The translations under genes and the position numbers were made by a program. DNA of 64,000 bases, taken from assembly GCF_910592395.1 (NCBI RefSeq), contig NC_088316.1, forward strand, positions 1-64,000, written 5' to 3'. Of this stretch, positions 26,051-38,468 are shown piece after piece (the first letter of the stretch is position 1; each line of letters starts with the position of its first letter). This stretch comes from Lineus longissimus. Taxonomy: Eukaryota; Nemertea; Pilidiophora; Heteronemertea; Lineidae. Under the pieces are notes generated by a model. The model was not told where the DNA came from. It did no database searches and saw nothing but the letters and a program-made list of their open reading frames with translations.

Positions 26051-29000
26051 CTAATATTTCACTCCTAAATTGGTAGTTTCCCAACCAACATAGTTTCCAT
26101 TTTTCTTATTTTCATCCTTCAGCCATTTGATGAGTGGCTCAAAGTATTTCTCTATAGCTGTGACGTCAATATATTTCTTCCCAGTCAGAATCTGCATGGC
26201 GTCTTCCCAGGACTTGCTCGAACCTAAAGATAACATCTCCCTGAAAATAAGCACAATAGATTCACTAAAACAGTAAATATCCTGACTGAAAGTTGCACTC
26301 CTTCCTTGCCTGTCAGGGCCTTTTTCCTTGGCTCGACACTAAATATCACCGAATTTGTATTCATGTCACACTCATCCAAAGAGAAAGGCATTTAGGTCGA
26401 ATCACGTACCACCGTTCTCTCAGCAGACATTAAGAAGCTGTGTGAAACTCTTGAACTCTGCATTTACGAGGTGAACTTACTTGAACTTCTTGCCGGCAGC
26501 CTTTGATTTGTAAATATCACAGTCATGTAGCGGCCCCTGGTGGCCCGCTAATTCACACAGAGCCTTATGGAACTGGAACTGAGTCAGGAAACTAACGAAA
26601 TATCTGAAATAACCATAATATCATGCGCCGTAAGAACGTGGCACCTCTTTCTCATTTATCTCAACTAAACCTTTCCCAATTAACACCAACAGCCCACTGG
26701 AACAGAACACCGCGGAGCTCTACACAGAAACTCGTGGTGTTGGTTTGTCAAGACAAGGGCATCTAATTGTAGCCACTTTGCATCAATTTTACATTTTGTA
26801 AATAAGGCAAAAAACAGGAGCTTATGAAGAGATGTAGAGATATGTCTCACCTTATGTAAGGTGTATTATCAGGGATGTGGTACTTTGAGCCGGGATCAAA
26901 ATCACTCGAATCTCTATCCACTGGCGGCATGTGTCCCTGGATCTTCACCCGCAGGTCCCACCATTTGTGGTTGTACTCGTTGGGACCGACTGAGCCATTG
27001 AACACTGACCATCGCCAAGTGTCAATGAGAAGACCGTAGGGAAGAAAGGCGAGCTTCTCTAAGGCTACTCGCATTAAGAAGTTGATGGAACGCTCTGAAA
27101 TATGAAAGGTATTTATAATATCCTTTATTATTTCCCTGAGCAGTTTATCCTTCACCGAGCAAATCTTTCAGGCTTGTATTTTAGCGGAAGTATCGCGGTC
27201 CTGATGTCACACGACGCCATGACTCGACATGGACCATCAGATCGACCATCTCGCTGGCTTGGTTCACAGACCCTCTGGCGTAGAGAGAAGCAAGACTGAC
27301 TAATAAGTATCCTGGACAATTATACAAATAGAGGGCAGTTGTCCTTACAGGTGTCGAACCCGAACTCTCCTGATTAAAAACCGGTACTCAAGACACTGTG
27401 TCACTGGCATGCCAACCAGCATGTATCTTCCTTAGGCACAGAGAACAGGATTTATTAAGTAAGGGCTCAGACAACACATACTTTCCGCCATCTCCTTGCT
27501 GTCACCCATCTTAGTCGCCAAGCCGATCTTCTGGAGATGCCCAGGTGTCATGACCGACAAGGCAATGGTGTCTCCCACAGCCTCGTGGAAGCCCGTGTTG
27601 GCGCCACTCCTGAAGGGCACTGGCTGGTTCCTGTAGCACATGTAGTACTCAACATGTCCCATCTCGTGGTGAATGGTCAAGAGGTCATTTTGGCTGACTT
27701 TCGCGCAGAGCTTTATCCTGCGAAAAGAAGATAGCATTAAAAATATGGACCGGAGTATGAGTCGTGATAGTCACAAGCAAGGTGTAAGCCTTGCATGTAT
27801 CCATAATATGTAGCCAAGATTCGACCGTACTTCCTAAAACTTTATCATTGACGTTCTGGGTCACTGCAGGAAATGACATGCGTTATAAGCACCTGTTTGG
27901 CCGTCACAATATTTTAGAAATATGGGGGTTCAACAAACATTGACCTCTTCCAGTTGGTTTTACCTGTAGTCGTCCCTATCTTTGTCAAAGAGGTCACTAG
28001 CAGAGGCGTGACACTGAGCAACCTTATCTGGGGGTTCAACAAACATGGACCTCTCCCAGAACTTATCCGTCATGTTGTAAAGACCGATTGAGCGAAAGAA
28101 AGCTTCTGCAGTGCGGAACATCTTATTGACAGTGTAGCCCTGCGACTTCATGTTGTCTGTGACGTCCGTCAGGGGCGCCTCTGGGTACGGGATAACTATG
28201 GGTAAGATGTTCTGCCACTGCTGTCCCCAGAGGTTTCCTAAAAGCATCAATAAAAATTATTGCGTATCGGTCTAAACGTCTGTGTCTCGGGTCAGTTTTT
28301 GTGGGACATGAGGGATTTTTGATAAACGACGATGGGGATGTATATTCTTCTCAAAAAACCTGTCTGTGTGGTGATCCTGTTGTTTTGCCGCATTTACACA
28401 CACATGCACTATGTCGTTGAGAAATCGAAGTAAAACTAAGTCTAGAAAAGATTGGTATTATTCGTCCGCGTGATACGTCAGGTGAAGTTTGAATGCGCCT
28501 GCTGCATACCAAATGTTGACAACCTAAACCACTTGGTACCTTATACTTTTCTTATGGTACCCTCTTCTTACCAAGTAAATGTGCTTGAATAGGCTTTTTG
28601 GGTTCAAGCTTTCCAGGGTATCTCTCCATCAGCTTGTGTCGAACATACGCATGAAGCTGCTCATACATGGGTTTCACTTTCTCCCAGATCTTGAAAGCCT
28701 TTTTGACAAAGTCTTTGTCGTCCATTTCACCTATTCTCCAAAATTCGCCCTCGTCGCTGTAACCTGTCAAGAGGGAGTGTAATCACCGATCAAAATACCT
28801 GAGTGAATAGGATTTCATAAATCTGACGTGAACGATTTTCACAGAGATCTTTAGAATGTCTTTAGAAGTTGCTCATTCAAGAATCTCTTAGCCAGCGGTT
28901 TTGCAGGTTTCTCGGCTAATTCATGAATCAAAGACTAACAACTCATGTGTCCTGCTCACTCAGAAACCCAACATGTAGTACTTTCCCTATTTTGTAGCAT

Positions 29001-31732
29001 GTATGACACCATTTTGTTTCATTAAGGGTGTTTACTGTAAGGATGATACTGGAGCAAGGAGAAATTCCCCAGGCGTGATGTCACCATCAATCTTTCATGT
29101 TTCCCATGCTGGGGAGGAAGATATTCAGAAATGCGCTCGATCTTTGGTTACGCCTTGGAACGGTCCCCCACAGAAAGTCGCATCTCATACGATTATACTA
29201 AACAAGTGTGAAACAACATTTTCTCAGAGAAAGTCTGACATCAACAAGATGAATTGACTCGACCAACGAACCGGCTATACACACCATTTTCCTTCGCACC
29301 TCGGTTCATCAGCTCGACAAACTTGACATAATCCTCTTTGAGGTGTTTCGTGGCGTTAGCCCAGGCTTCCCAGGCCCACCTCAGCTTATCATAGCCGGTG
29401 TTTACATCGGCGAACATGGCCACAAGGTCTGTCTCTCCCTTGTAGCACTCGCCTGTCTCCTTGTCGCATGCCTCAGCATTGGCGTAACCGGCCGACAACT
29501 TGCTTCCTAGGTCGGTCAGTTCCCTAGAGAAGGCGATGATTGGTTTCAGTAATAACACATTTTAATATTCAGATTTACCTTGTCAATAGTTCTCGTCAAT
29601 CAAGCATGTCACAGTGGACCCAGTTTACACTTGCATTATTAGAAAGTGAATGGTTCTTTTTGATGTGAGTTTCGCCTGGACTGCCGATTTCGTCAACCAT
29701 TTTGCGAAGGCAGAGCAGCAGCAGCAGTGATAACAAAGATGCAGATGAACTATGGGTCGGGTTCCTACCGTATCTTGATACCCTGATATAGGAAAACTCG
29801 CGTTGGGAAGAGCTATCAATGTATAAATGCATTACAGGTTCACGGGGATGCGGATGTTTGTCTCACCAGTAGAAGCAGCTCAGAGCAGCTGACGAAAGTG
29901 TAACCTGGTCTCAAATAGCAGCATTGTAGTCGCCTCGTTCTTGTAAATCACCTGACTACATGTACTTACCTGCGGTCTTTCTCGCTACGTGGCGAATCAG
30001 AGAGTTGTTGCCATCGCAGCATCTTTGCGCATGACGGATCCAGTTTTTTCACATTGAACGATCTTGATTCTCTCGTAAGGGCGTCGTTGACCTTTTCGTA
30101 TTTCACCGCCATCTTTGCCATCTGAAGCAGATAGTTGCCTGTTTTTTGACTGAATAAGCCGCGACCAGATGACAATATGGAAAAGTCCAAAACAAACAAG
30201 GCATTGGATGTTAAACGAAGCCCTGACTCTGTTACAGTTACAGGTTCACGGGGATGCGGTAAATAACAAGGGACTGGGGTATGTTTGTCTCACCAGTAGA
30301 AGCAGCTCAGAGCAGCTGACGAAAGTGTAACCTGGTCTCAAATAGCATCAATAAATAGTAGTAGTAACATGACCACTTATGAAGCTGGCCTTTTTGTATC
30401 TCATCGCCTTCTGTTTGTGACTGAATTAGCCACGACATTCAACATTAAAAGCAAACAAGGCTCACTTGTATCTTAGGTTGGTTTATCATGGTGCACTTTC
30501 CATGGGCGATTTGAAGAAACCTCGTGCTGGTAGTTGCCGTTTTCTGGTTGGCATCATTTACATAAGTGTGGTCTTTGAAGACCATGGGTTGGGTGGGGGT
30601 GGGGGTCTTGAATGTTATACGGAGCACTGGCTCTCTTGCAGTAAATTAGCTTGAAACGTTACCGCTTTCTGGTTGGCATCATTTACGTCAGTGGAGTATC
30701 TAAAGCTGGCGTTGGACAAGTGGTTTTTCCATTCCTGCTGAATACGATCGAGTGTCTGAAAGAATGTCGTTGCCTCGGGGTCGTTGCATTTGATAGAAAT
30801 ACCTGGTTCTGCAACAATAACAAGATAACATAAGTATTCTGGAATTCTGTCTCGCCTCTTGAAGCCCATGGTCTGGCACTTCCGAAAGGCTGTTTCTGCT
30901 GGTTCACATCATGCCAATACTAAACTGTAATGCCCAGGACGGGACCTTCTGCAGCTGTACGTACAGCCCTTCTCTACAACCATCCGATATAATCTGTTGT
31001 CTATTGGACCACCAACTCCTATCGCCTAGTACCCGTAATGAAGTTGCTCATTGTGGAACTGGTGAGAAACCTGTGGGGCTCTGATCCTCGCTTTCTGGAA
31101 GCACTCTTGGACTGTCCTGTTACAGAAACATCATTCTTGCATGGGAGCGCACTCGAACGGCTCAAAAGCTGGATGTGCGCTTTATAAGTTCTAACGGGAT
31201 TTGGATGAAATTGACTCGGTGACCAGAAGACGCCAAATATAAAAGAAGCAAGGTGTTTTCTGATTGTGTGATCGGAAGTTCAAAATACCTTTCGCTAGTT
31301 CCTCCGCTGAATTTCTTTCTGATCTTTGTAAATATGATTGGTCATCGTAGTGTCTTTCCGTCCTTCTCATATAGTGGTCTAAATAGGTTCGCGGATAATC
31401 GCGCACAAGTCTGGAAAGTTAAAGCATATGATATACGATATAGACACGGTAAACAATACAACTTGCTTGGGATGAATTGACAAAGTACAAATGGTAACTG
31501 ATGTATGAACGAAGGCACTCCCAATATGCATGTGTGCTCTCCATTGAGCGGTCATTGCCTCTATTTTCGGGGATGGCAACGGACAATAAGTTCACCTTAC
31601 ACACGGCAATCAAGTTTAGTTTGCGCCTTACCTGTCGAGCAAGTATTCATTCTCAAGCTCGTCATAGGTGCTGCTCGTGACCACTGCGAAGGCAGAGGCC
31701 ATCACCAGAGAGACCAGGAATGCCCACTGCAT
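26051..31732 (-). CDS. Angiotensin-converting enzyme-like peptidase, M2 family, secreted, complete
   Basis: Zinc dipeptidyl carboxypeptidase of the ACE/AnCE family, which removes C-terminal dipeptides from peptides outside the cell. Exons (minus): 31732-31632, 31410-31289, 30808-30663, 30121-29970, 29523-29285, 28763-28572, 28237-27964, 27717-27482, 27094-26851, 26603-26481, 26240-26051. All junctions are GT/AG and in phase; the sum is 2019 bp, 672 aa. Residues 1-20 are a signal peptide. Visible sites: HHEMGH (zinc His426 and His430, catalytic Glu427), third ligand Glu454 in [13 protein letters not shown] at 393, and KYH...PYIRY (Lys558, His560, Tyr567, Arg569, Tyr570), matching the substrate and chloride residues of mammalian ACE. 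There is one catalytic domain and no C-terminal membrane anchor, so it is like insect AnCE or leech ACE. The second exon (aa 35-74) has little family similarity and rests on phase and splice sites. Confidence 0.95.
27482..27717 (-). CDS. ACE-like gene, exon 8 (zinc site)
   Basis: Carries the complete metal site: HHEMGH, then 23 residues later the glutamate of GFHEAVGD. The acceptor is TTTTCGCAG and the donor is GAAA/GTATGT. The active-site core is intact, so the gene is probably functional. Confidence 0.93.
27922..27953 (-). repeat. Copy of an exon 7 fragment in the following intron
   Basis: GGGGGTTCAACAAACATTGA and the bases after it match 28029-28059 inside exon 7 at about 28 of 31 positions. 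The copy sits 11 bases past the exon 7 donor. Confidence 0.75.
29832..29920. repeat. Direct repeat, left copy, flanking ACE exon 4
   Basis: Segment from TTACAGGTTCACGGGGATGC to TCTCAAATAGCA. A second copy with a 20-odd-base insertion lies at 30238-30347. The two copies bracket exon 4 (29970-30121). Confidence 0.85.
30238..30347. repeat. Direct repeat, right copy, flanking ACE exon 4
   Basis: Second copy of the 29832-29920 segment. The shared part from TGTTTGTCTCACCAGTAGAA to the end is essentially identical, so the duplication is recent. Confidence 0.85.
30536..30570 (-). repeat. Copy of ACE exon 3 end with broken donor
   Basis: GTAAATGATGCCAACCAGAA and its flanks repeat the last bases of exon 3 (30658-30693). 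The donor GCGGTAAC of the real exon reads ACGGCAAC here, so the copy should not splice. Confidence 0.7.
31632..31732 (-). CDS. ACE-like gene, exon 1 (signal peptide)
   Basis: Starts [18 protein letters not shown], a classical signal peptide, then an acidic stretch YDELENEY. It ends in phase 2 at AG/GTAAGG. A possible acceptor, CTCGTTACAG, lies 22 bases upstream of the ATG, so a further 5' untranslated exon is likely. Confidence 0.85.
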
Positions 31733-34700
31733 CTTGGCAGATCACACACAGATTCTGTAACGAGAAGCGGGAGTGTCACTAATAAGAAAATGTGGCAGCC
31801 ATTGCTAACATTGAGGATTAAACTGTTTTCGGGTAGATATCACTCTAAATGTCAGGAGGGAGTTTCGTCAAACCTTGCTAACGAATAAATCTTATCCTGA
31901 AAAAGGCGCAGAAACGTGTTTAATATTTCGAAATCTGAGTGTATTGATTAAGCCAATTCTAGTTGTAAATTGAGGCTGGAACAGGAACCAACTGGGCACA
32001 AGTTTGTGTCAATTATGACTCAGTGATCAGTTTGTAAGGCCGAAATCATTAGAATTTTCGGTTCTTAATCAGTGTGTTTTCTGCATTAAACCCGGTCTTG
32101 GTTTCAGTCTCTTCCTTGGCACTTCCGTTAGTTCAAGGCGACCAGGCATCTTCCTTTACCCAGCCTGACGCCGTTGCATACTTCCTGTTCCTCCTGGTAA
32201 CTTCATTGGAAAAGTATTTATATGACACGTCATTAATCGATGTTTGGTGATTTCTGACAGACTCCGATACAACGTGCTACATCTCCAAATGCGTTTTCTG
32301 TGTGGCTATCAGTAGCTACGATGCCAGTTTTCGATGTTCGCAATACACACTCTAATTGCTGATTTAATGAAAAACCTACCGCCTGTTGATCATGAAAGTG
32401 CGAGTCTTAAATCATTCATCTGGTGTATAAACGTTTTCTTGCCACTATGCCAAAGATATCCGCAAAAGGAGGAGGCACTAGCAAACAACGTCCTTTCACT
32501 GAGCATGTTCAGTCCCGAATTGACTGCATTACGTCGACTGCGCCCCTTTTGACTAATTGATTGGCCTATATGATGATTTATTATAGACTTTCTCATTGAT
32601 CGAATTTTGTTCGGTATTTATCAATGGTTGGCCATTTTCAAGGTGGGAGTCAGTTCTTTGTTTTCTCGAGAACAGGTTTTAAATCGGCATCCACTTCATT
32701 TTGAAGAAGTTCTAATTGATTTTGGATTTCAGGATCTAGCCAAAATGGTGGTACCTATTGGCAATCCTTAGTGTGATTACAGTTCTTATCAGTTTAGATG
32801 GGGGTTCATTTTGTTCCTCAACACAAATGTACAGCTGTGATGAAAGTCTGAAAATTACACAGCTCGAGTGCCGTAAAATCCATCAGCCGTATAGTCGGAA
32901 GTGAGGGTGGCGCGTCAAACTCTCGGCTAACTCGTGATTCACGCAGTGGTCAAGTGAGACTGGTTGAAATACTAAACTCCCTAAACAATCCTATATTGTC
33001 GACCAAGTCCTCTGTAAACATCCTATGGAGCTATCATTATAGTGGTTTCACCTTTCGTGCCGGGGTCAGTTTGATATTACATATATTCACCATTTTGACT
33101 CAGCGCAATTTCATTTTATGCACGGACGTCTATTTTTCCTCTGTTGGCCAAGCGGACATGAGGACAGTGTCAGGCGTACATCTGGAGCAAGCAATGGAGA
33201 CACTACTCTCTGCATTAACCGGTGTGCAAGGGATAGTAGTCCTAGGGCTGATAGTCCGTGTAACAATAGCCCGCATTGCTAAATGTTTTGGTTAGGGTTA
33301 GCGGTACAATAGATCATGCTGCTTAATTGGTCAAATACAATGCTACCGGACTATGACTCCAGGGGGACTATATCCGCTGTCACACCGGGTTCATTAAGTT
33401 TTCTGTTTTAAAAAGTTCTTAAAAGGTGAAACCCCATCCTGGCACTATATACAATCGCCATAATTGTATTAATAAAGGGAACGAGGATGAAGTATTTCAA
33501 CGGCACGCCTGATGTACGTACAACTGTGTTACTCTGTGACAAATCTCAGTCCATCCCCCCCCCCCCCCCGAGATTAGCCGTAAATGGACAATAATGGGGT
33601 GCGACCCCAAGGAAAGTAAACTATATCATGGCTAATGTACTCCCTCTATCAGATACGGACATTCCAAGGGTCCTCATTCATAATGCAACACCTTCATTAG
33701 CTGTAACGACAGCATACGTAAAGGTAAAAACAATACAAAGACGCCTTCATTATGGAGAAGTCACCAGATGCTTCTCGGTAATTTGGCGTCCCTTCCTTTA
33801 ATGGATGCGGGATGTCCCACGGGACGGCCAATTAGAGATGCGGCCGCGGGAACATCTTGAATGATGGAGAGGTAATCCGAGTGTCATTGGAGATGAGAAC
33901 TACGTAGGGCGATGCACGATCATATGGCCACAGTGTTGTCACTTCAGTAGCAAAACTTCGCCTTATTGCTCTCTCGTGGAAATCCCTGCCAACCCGATCC
34001 TTGAGCACTTTGAATCAGCGACATGATCGACAGAAGTTTGAACAAAGTTTACAGCTTATGTATCCAGTTAGGTATGCGCGTGAATGAGTACCGTAACAGA
34101 GTCTACAAAGACTGAAGGTTCATTCCAGCTTCTGCCCACCGCGGAATCTGTGGCCTTAAACAAGTTGGCTCTTTGGTTCCACGTTTCACCAAGAACGCAG
34201 AGAATACAGAGTTTTTAGATTCATTTGTTTCACTTAAAACAAATAATTTGTTGCATTTAAAGCAAAGTGACGAAATTATAGCACCAAGGGCAAAGCAAAT
34301 TGTGGCCGAACATAACAACATAATAAAGCGCAAAAGGAACAAGTGATTGCTGGCAACATGATAATCAAGATGAGAAGAAATCCCCAACGGGCCAATTTAC
34401 ACTTGTCGAACGTGAATAGTCTCATATTACGATGAGTGGTTTTGTGGTGAAGACAGAAGGAAGATAAGTCAAGCGTTGAAACATGACACTAACAACATGA
34501 TGGGACGGTCAGGTTGCTTCACTGAGCATGTTCGTATTGCCAATAATGTTAAAAGGGAACATTGCGCTACATGTCGTTGAGAAATATGATTAAAAGTCAC
34601 AATCGTTGCGAAGACAGGAGCAATTTTGTCATTTCTCGGTACTTACTTCGTTTACTGAATTTCCTATCTCCTCAAGTTTGATACCACACTTTCGAAGTAT

Positions 34701-34786
34701 AAGCACGGCAAAGCCACATCTTTGCAGTTTGGGATGAATAGGGATTATCACCGAAAACCACAGAATCTCATAGGAAGATATGATAT

Positions 34787-34891
34787 GACTGTCCGCTATG
34801 GTTACATGTGTCACTGTCATGACTGTACAAGTGTCACTGTTACATAGCGGACAGTCATGGCAGTGCATGAAAGTAACCATAGCGGACAGTC
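34787..34891. repeat. Hairpin with perfect 19-bp arms
   Basis: GACTGTCCGCTATGGTTAC at 34787-34805 is perfectly inverted at 34873-34891, and a third partial copy (CATAGCGGACAGTCAT) lies between. A related hairpin is found at 35225-35272. Confidence 0.8.
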
Positions 34892-35224
34892 TCCTGACTT
34901 ATATAGCATTTTAAGTCTCTTTATTGAACACTTTAATCCAAGTGCTTGTGATCGCATCTGCCTATTTCTGGTGTACATGCTACACAACACAGCACATGCA
35001 ATAATCTTCACAACTTGTGCAGATACGGTGTAAATAAGCGCAATGTGTACTCTGAATTAGACATAGGACTACAAAAACACTGTTATCTCTATTTATTCAG
35101 GACAGCTACACCGATACAGACCTCCGTGTTAAAGTTATCATCTAGAAATATCTACCACAAAATCCGCGTCGAGTGCCATACACCAGAAATTATTCGCTGT
35201 TGAATATGCCTGATTTTAAAAATT

Positions 35225-35272
35225 GTCATTGTCCACTGCTGGCGCTGTGGTATAACCATAGTGGACAATGAC
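35225..35272. repeat. Hairpin related to the one at 34787
   Basis: GTCATTGTCCACT is inverted at 35260-35272. The right arm with its flank, ATAACCATAGTGGACAATGA, resembles the right arm of the upstream hairpin, suggesting they are ends or copies of one element. Confidence 0.55.
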
Positions 35273-35837
35273 TTGCTGACACTGTCCGAATCCCCACAAT
35301 GATACTACAGCAGCGATGTTGGTGTCACCTAGGCCTCTCATTACAGGAACCAGAAGTAGGAGTACATTTCCACAGCCCTCAAAAAAGGAACTTTTGTAGA
35401 ACATTTGCAGGGTGGGTAAAGGGTTCACTTAACAAACACACACTTCGCAATTCAATTTATGGAATCATGATTGACAAGCCAACTGGTAACATGATTGAAT
35501 CCTGTTTGTTGAATGGTGCGCAGAGTGAACATGTGCAAATATTTGAGAGGCTGTATTGCAGGAAATGAACATCATTCGAGACAGCTTATCCGAGTTGAAC
35601 GAGAGAGCTGAGCAATAAGTAGAGTCCTGCGGAGACGAGCAGCTGTATAAGACAGATGCTAGAGTCTCAAACCATCTGCTAGAAATATCAAGACCGAGTT
35701 CTAACCAGGGGATCGCTCGGGCAAAGCACCGGTCCAGCTATTTATGGGGAAGAGGGGTTCGCATGCCGCGGCAGCGCGCCATAAAACCGGCCCGAATTTA
35801 GGGATGGTGTTGCATCTCTGGTTGTTGCTCTCAGTGT

Positions 35838-35937
35838 TTCCATACATTAGACACCTGGAGAGATCATGCCTCTTCAATAGGTAGGCGTTCCATACATTAG
35901 ACACCTGGAGAGATCATGCCTCTTCAATAGGTAGGCG
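35838..35937. repeat. 50-bp tandem duplication
   Basis: Two adjacent, near-identical copies of a 50-bp segment containing CATACATTAGACACCTGGAG. Confidence 0.9.
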
Positions 35938-37439
35938 TACCTGAATAATTGAGTCTCCTTCACTTTAAATCTGGCTACCTCCATATACGTATGGTTAATA
36001 GTCACTCATGACAACTTATCGGCGGGGAATATTGATGAGTTTATCTGCGCTATTTGCTCGGAAGTCCTGCTTCGATGTAACAGACCTATTAGGCTTGGCA
36101 AGACGATGGAAGTTGGCGGACACAGTGAAATGAAGAGAAGGTGCAAGTAACACATCAGTTTTTGCTGAAGTAATACCACCAAAACCCTCCACTAATTTTC
36201 AAATCCAATTTCAAAACATGCTATTTCTCATCGCGCAATAAAAACAATTCTAAGATTTTTGAATTGTTTAACATGACTTGTCTCAGTTCCACCACACCTT
36301 TTAAAGCAATATAATCTGCCGCTCTGCCGAAGGTTAACACAGACAACCAATGAAAGGAAAATCATTTACAACAGTCGAGATAGTTCTGGATCTATATAAC
36401 ATCTCAATTGATGTATTATAACATCGTTATAATCTCTGCTTAAGCTTGTTATCTACCTCGTGTAAATTAAGTGTCCATTCAGTCAGCTGGACAGCTGGTG
36501 TGTAAACCTATTAGGCCATGGGACGAGTGGCAAAAATGTGTCTTGAAAAAGGATTCCGTTTGACAAATTAGCGGGCAAATTGAAAACAGTCGTTTTTGGG
36601 TAATATGGGGGTGCTGATTCCAAAAATCAATATTTCTCCCGCGTAAAGTTGCACATTAAGTCAGAAATGAGACCCTTAATAGGGCCTAATGGTCCCAAAG
36701 TAGGGGTCAAAAAGTTGATGTCATCGAAACATGTCAACATGTCAACATGATCCAAGTCATAACAAAGTCTGTTCAAACACAGCCCAGTCAGTGGTTATCA
36801 AGCATTCCCACCAAGTTCCCGACAGGTTTTACGGGTCTGTCAAGCAATATATTGAAATAATAGGAATGGTTTCTTTCCATAGCCCACTGGAATTGATTTG
36901 TGATAGAATTGAACTTGAATTTGAGAATTTAGTAATAAAGTGAATACGTAAGGCGTGTCCAGGAGTCCCCCCTTGCTCAGTCGCGGGATCTGTTCAGTGA
37001 TACTGCACGGATGAAAAGCTTGGAATTGGTGCCTTGGTCGTTCCAGAATGCTGGACATGCACTTGGAATATGCACTGAAATGTAACTGAACATTTCGTCG
37101 CATTTGCACTTCTAGTGCCTTGTTTTTTACTTTGAACAATGTACACGAATTAACCATGGCTTTAAAGTTTTGGCAAAGTTTACAAGAATATGACTACATG
37201 TAGTTTCTAAAAGCCGAACACTGGTGAAAATCTATTCTCAGTCAAACCTGTCTGGCATGACTAACTTGGGTTTGTCAGCAGACAATTCAAGTACGGATCG
37301 AGTGGAGAATATCAGCTATGGGACTTGATATAAAGCTTGGAGGGAATACTTGAAGATAAACTGCAATAGGAAGTAACACATCGAATGATTTAATGTATAG
37401 CTTGGTTAATATTTATGTGTAGCTTTCGTTATTATTTAT

Positions 37440-38468
37440 ATATATGTTCAAGATAATTCACATTTATTCAAGATGTTTTTTTTATTCAAGATATGATTAT
37501 CTATATTCAAAATAAAAAATGTGTTCAAATATTTTATTTGCCTTCAAGATATTTTATTTACATCCAACATAAAATGTTTCTTCCTAAGAAATAAAAAAAT
37601 ATTTTGCATCAAAAAATAAATATACATACAAAAAAAGTTATTCTTAAAGCTAAATTTGAAAGGTCCTGCATATAAATTCAACATCTTGAACATAATTTAT
37701 TCAAGATTGAATATATTAATGCAAGACTCACGTGACCATTCACGACACACGTGACCACACAAATTGATGACGTCATTGGCGACAAAACTATTTCTCTTGA
37801 CCTCGATTCCAATAAAGCAATTTCAAATATGAATATCAACAATAGAATCAGCTGCAAACCTATGTTATGAACTTAATCGATATAAAGATGATACATGGTT
37901 AAGAAACCGCACAAATATCGAGATGTAAGATTATTTTGAGGAGGACTAATTCAGCCAATTCACTCTGCCACCTGCGCGACCTCGTCACAATCGTCATGTG
38001 GTGACGACTCGGATTAATTTTTCAATATGCGGTCGTCGAATGGCTTTAGAGGGACTACGTCCGTCTATCAACCTCGCCGTCCCCAGTAGCCCCTCTATGT
38101 TTAGAGTGGTCCATTGCGCTATCGTCAATTCGTCATCAATCTGTGTGGTCACGAGAGTCTTGAATTGTCACGTGAATCTTGGATAAATAGTTTTAAACTT
38201 GAATAAATTATGTTCAAGATGTTGAATTTATATGCAAGACCTTTTAAATTTTGCTTCAAGAATAACTTTATTTTTTGTATATATATTTATTTTTTGATGC
38301 AAAATATTCTGGTAATTCTTATTAAAAAACATTTTATGTTGGATGTAAATAAAATATCTTGAATGAAAATAAAATATTTTTAACACATTCTTTTTATCTT
38401 GAATATAAAAAACATCTTGAATAAAAAAACCATATCTTGAATATGTATAAATTATCTTGAATAAATTC
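37440..38468. mobile_element. Foldback element with about 300-bp inverted arms
   Basis: The left arm (about 37440-37755) and right arm (about 38150-38468) are inverted copies. Each has several TATTCAAGATA-type words, then TTTACATCCAACATAAAATG, TTTTGCATCAAAAAATAAAT, TGCATATAAATTCAACATCT and finally TCACGTGAC at the inner end. The unique centre of about 400 bp holds a TGACGTCA palindrome near 37766 and no long open frame. Structure fits a foldback or large MITE-type DNA transposon; no transposase is present. Confidence 0.8.

Larger units (their letters stand above)
31733..37439. other. Long intergenic stretch with small hairpins
   Basis: No gene was recognised in 5.7 kb. It contains the hairpins and duplication listed separately (34787-34891, 35225-35272, 35838-35937) and a poly-C run at 33557-33569. 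Open frames such as 32954-33295 (+) and 34387-34103 (-) carry no family motif. Confidence 0.45.

Noticed and set aside
30121-30143. Alternative ACE exon 4 start adding NYLLQ
   Set aside because: Its acceptor would need a phase-1 upstream exon; exon 3 ends in phase 0, and the shorter form matches AnCE length exactly.
32954-33295. 113-codon plus frame
   Set aside because: Ends in a plausible hydrophobic stretch but has no homologous motif and no neighbouring exons.
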